From: Progne subis subis
Taxonomy: Eukaryota > Chordata > Aves > Passeriformes > Hirundinidae
DNA: 64,000 nt
NCBI GenBank assembly: GCA_022316685.1
Contig: JAKJHU010000374.1
Span: 62,001 to 126,000 of the forward strand
Direction: 5' to 3'
Below, piece by piece: positions 60,191-64,000 of the stretch. How positions within the stretch are numbered: position 1 is the first letter of the stretch; each line of letters opens with the position of its first letter. The translations under genes were made by a program, and so were the position numbers. Under the pieces are notes generated by a model. That model was given only the letters and a program-made list of their open reading frames with translations. It was not told the origin of the DNA and made no database searches.

Positions 60191-63100
60191 CATTCCCCTG
60201 ATAGAGCATCTTGATGTTAGGGGAAATCATTTAAAATGAAATAAAAATATATCAGGATAATAGAATTCTAATATGATGTGTCTTTCACCAAAAGTATTAC
60301 ACTGGCAGGTTCAACAAACCAGCACAATTATCAGTTACTTTTTGTCTTGCATTAGCAGATAAAATCCTGTAAAAATTCTTCAAATACATCTATAAAGGAA
60401 CAAAAGAAGCAAAACATTGATTTTTTCACAAGGAATCTCTACATAGTATTTATACAGAAAAATAGAGCTCCCCCAAGAAGTTCTTTATCATTAAGAATAA
60501 ATTCACAGATTAAATAAGAAGAAACCCAAGAAAAGAGCAAAGCCTTCCACAGGACAAATTGCAATTAGATAACGGAATCTAATAAAATCTGTGGAGTGGA
60601 TTTGCAGAAGAAAATTGGAGAACTATTGAGAGACAACACTGGGCAAGAATAATTTATTTATCCTAATGATTTTCAAACATAAACGGTAACTACAGATCAT
60701 ATGTGAAAAGACACAGTAACAAATACCTTATACAGTAATGTGCCTTACTGAATCTTCTTAATGATGAGTAATAGCAACAACTCTTTAAGAACACACTCCT
60801 ACTTCTCATATTCCTCTGTGAAGATATTCAGCACCAATTGTGTGACGTTTCTGAAGCCCTTCAATCTTTCTACACACTTCAGTATTATTTATTTATATGG
60901 CTCCTCCTATGGCTATAGAAAATGATCATAATTGTTTAAAAAAGTCTGGAGTAGATAGCCTACGGAATTATTGCTGTTAACAATGGGAAGGAATGTGAGA
61001 GGGTGTGTCTATGTCGATAATTACCAAACAAATCTCTGGAGAAAAGAAATATTAAATAAACACAGCACTTTGGGGGATCAGTCTTTGTATGCAAATTAAA
61101 AATCTAAATTAGCAACACAGATTGTCGGGATTGTTAATTTCTACTAATTTCTACTAATTCTTCTACTGGTCAATTGAACCTATACGCATAAAAATAATTA
61201 TACTCTGTACAAAATCTCCAAATTGTCATGTTGCAATCAACAGTCCAAAAATTTGAACCGAAATTTACTATGCGGAAAAAAAACCCAAAAACTTTATATA
61301 CAACTGATATGTTACACACCACTTCTCAAACGTCACCTAAACTCATCAAAATGTCATAAGGGAAGCAAAGGGACCTTGCAAATTAAAAATATGTTTCCTA
61401 TTATACTAGTTTGTTTTGTGTGCCTAGTTCATAGACATACCACTTCCCACAGATTCTGAGATGCAATTAAATATTTTAAAAAATTAATCATTGCAATAAA
61501 ACACTGTTAATTGGAAGCTCCTTTTTTCTCTTCCTCATACAAAACATCAGCAGCAACCAAAGCAGCCCAGATCACAGGACAACTTGGGCTGGAAGGCTGT
61601 GTCTGGCAGCCCACCTGATCCACAACCCCTGCTCACACAGGGGCTAACACAAGCAAAATTCCATGTCTGAGTATAAATAAACAGCAAATCTGATACAAAA
61701 ACCAGTAAAAAACAGTTTAACAAAAAAATCATGGGCTCTGATCACAATTCGTGCTAGTCACAAGCAATGTATTCCCTGGGAAATGCAAATGTCACTAGAA
61801 GCTTGAACCACCTGAAAGAACTAAATGACACCTTATTTTTGAATTTTGATGGATTTATTCCTCTGAGACCCTGCACTTCATCTGAAGCTGACAAAATGTA
61901 CTCTATAAATATTTATACAGCATATAGCAGATTTCTTTTTATTTCTCAACACGAAGTAACATCCATATAGACATAGGTTTTATGATTACCTCTCCTGGAG
62001 AGATAATTTAAATACTAATTTTAAATGTCATTTTGTGAATGAGAACTGTTAAAATGTCCTTAAGTAGTGTGATTTGTAGTAAACACTAATGTATTAGTAT
62101 AATTAGTTTTAGTTAGCAAAACTGAAAATAATAGCCTATTTACCTTGCTCAGTATGTTTTTTATTAATAGGTTTTATTTTTTTATAAATAATAGGTTTTT
62201 ATTAATAGGTTTTATTTTTTTATAAATATAAGCAAAACTTCTGTTGTCATATACAGATTAGAAATGTAAACACTTAAACACCTCCCACAATGACTGACTT
62301 CAGAATTGCTTCCAAGTATTATCCCAAAAAGCAAGGAACTAGGGTGACAAAGAGCACTACTGCCCCCTAATGAGCCAGACCGTCAAAGCTTCTCTGTAAC
62401 AGCATTTTTTTTTCAAGTCATTATGTCCAAGAATTATGAAAAAAAGGTGAAAAAATAATACAGTCATTAAGAATTTATACTTTAAATTCATGCCGTTTTT
62501 CACACAAAAGTCACATACATAATTTTGTAGAGGAGGAAAAAGGTATCAAGTAGCTATGATTTTCAGATACAATACTTAGTGCACTAAGAGATCACGAAGA
62601 TGCAAGATAATCAAGAAAAATTACCCACACTAAGCAAATATTAGTCCATCTCATGTACTAAAATGTAATCCCATTGTGATCTTCATACTAACCCAGATTT
62701 TTAAATTTTAATATCTGTATTGTGAGAGCATAAGTTTTCTTGTTGCACTGTTTCATCTAAATGTCCACCACAAGTTTATTCTAGGCTTGTAATTATTGTA
62801 AAGTAAGTCTGATCTTGGTATCTAAACATATCCACAAAAATAAGTAAGAGAGGAAGCAATAGAAAAAGTCCACTATCTGAATCCTGTTTGTACAAGAAAA
62901 AGAAGAACTGTGTCTTACATGAAAATGGTATTTTTCCTTCTATATTTTTAGTATTTTGCCATAAGAACTGAATCTGCATTCAAGGCTGACCAGTGCAGCT
63001 TGGGCATAAAATTTTGTCCAGTTCCTGTATCTGGTGGACATTTAGATAAAACAATGAAATGCTGAAAAAAATACAACTGCTGCAAGTCTTAGTGAGAAGC

Positions 63101-63911
63101 ACAAACGTAAGCTGTGTATTCTCTTTTATTTCACATAAATCAGAAACTGCACTCACATTAGTAAAATTACTGTGAATTAAATGCAATGCTAAAGCATCAC
63201 TGAGTTCTGATTTCTCCCCTCACACTCCTTATACTGGATTTTTCATAGGTAAGCATTCTGACAGATACTACAGAACTAAAGACTCCAATTTCCATTAGCA
63301 AGTTAAGGTTAAAAGCAAATCATACGTCTAATTTGAAACATACTGGCTAAAAGACACAGATTTTACGAATAAAAATTATGTTCTTTAGTGAGTTTGGGTT
63401 CTGATATGCCACCAAGTCATTAAAATCCTTGAACTTAAGACTCTAACTTAAAACCTCCAAATACTGGGTTTCTGTGGCCTCACATAGTGTCATCATTCAT
63501 ACAAGTACATCATTAGCACAGAAAGGTTGCAAGTGATGAGCAATGTCTTATATAACTACACACATGGTAGTAGACTGCAACCTACTATGTATTAAATGCG
63601 TAAGAACTACAATCATATGATATGTGATAAAAATAAACTCTCGACAAAAACATTCTAGAGACCTAAAATAACCATACTCCCTATTTCTCCAGTTACAGCT
63701 CAAAGAGCTGGTAAGACAGCTCTCAGTCTACTGAATATTTATGCTATTGTATCAATATTTCAAAATTCCAAGTGTTTAACCTTTACAAAATATAAAAACA
63801 AAATTATGGCAAGAATAACAACAATTAAGAGTTCCAATGGATGCCTTTAACAGAACATTAACATAAGGCCATCACCAGTTTTTTCCAGCTCTGCTGACTT
63901 ATATTTCTTAC
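60191..63911. other. Probable intron; a perfect short tandem duplication only
   Basis: AT-rich sequence with no gene or recognised repeat family, apart from the duplication at 62161-62228. Confidence 0.4.
62161..62228 (+). repeat. Perfect 30-bp duplication, 38-bp period
   Basis: The 30-bp segment at 62161-62190 recurs without change at 62199-62228. Lack of divergence suggests a recent slippage event. Confidence 0.9.
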
Positions 63912-64000
63912 CTTTGAATCTTCATTTCTCACTCCCAGCTCTAGCATAGCTTGAGGAGACTTCAGCTTTGCTTGCATGGACTCTGCCATTTGAAGATTAA
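63912..64000 (-). CDS. Candidate host exon running off the window edge
   Basis: On the minus strand a strong AAG|GTAAGA donor (GT at 63910-63911) closes a stretch open to the window edge in one frame only, 29 codons including MAESMQAKLKSPQ and LGVRNEDSK. The other two frames have stops. The exit phase is 0. The polar, lysine/glutamate-rich make-up suggests a helical segment. The exon start lies inside this stretch or beyond the window. The entry phase of 55996-56108 differs, so at least one more exon should lie between if both are real. Not recognised. Confidence 0.45.

Noticed and set aside
1..64000. tRNA, rRNA, CRISPR array, bacterial operon or phage structure
   Set aside because: No cloverleaf-type tRNA with box A/B, no spaced direct repeats with unique spacers, and no runs of adjacent coding genes were seen on either strand.

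Overview
The window looks like AT-rich nuclear DNA of a bird, probably a songbird. The interspersed repeats are CR1 LINE fragments (six, of different ages) and LTR elements of ERVL-like and ERVK-like type. I see no mammalian SINEs, no bacterial-style operons, no tRNA or rRNA genes and no CRISPR array. Most of the sequence reads as intron or intergenic DNA, and nearly all long open frames outside the provirus are chance frames or repeat-derived. The species assignment is inference.

The main structure is a three-layer nest at 14884-23757. The oldest layer is a ~1.39 kb LTR-like repeat on the minus strand, flanked by a 5-bp duplication (ccctg). An ERVL-like provirus on the minus strand (16222-23690) is inserted in it. 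It has two LTRs, a lysine-tRNA-type primer binding site, gag, protease, reverse transcriptase, RNase H and integrase, and no env. The pol gene of the provirus is split in turn by an ERVK-like solo LTR on the plus strand (18158-18852) with a perfect 6-bp duplication (ggccac). Gag and pol are broken by at least six in-frame stops, two apparent frameshifts and that LTR, so the provirus is dead as a coding unit.

Four further LTR copies lie outside the nest: a solo ERVL-type LTR (12328-13073, plus), a second ERVK-like solo LTR (28783-29461, plus, 6-bp duplication ctgtcc), an unassigned LTR (40901-41521, minus), and a full-length second copy of the long LTR family (48038-49516, plus).

A host gene probably runs on the minus strand through the whole window. 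The best evidence is a candidate terminal exon with stop codon and poly(A) signal (2925-3275), an internal exon at 55996-56108 with good splice sites, and an exon running off the right edge (63912-64000). Weaker candidates lie at 37070-37126, 42638-42682, 26233-26271 and 5398-5447. I do not recognise the protein. If these calls are right, the provirus and the older long LTR sit in introns in the sense direction, while both ERVK-like solo LTRs are antisense.
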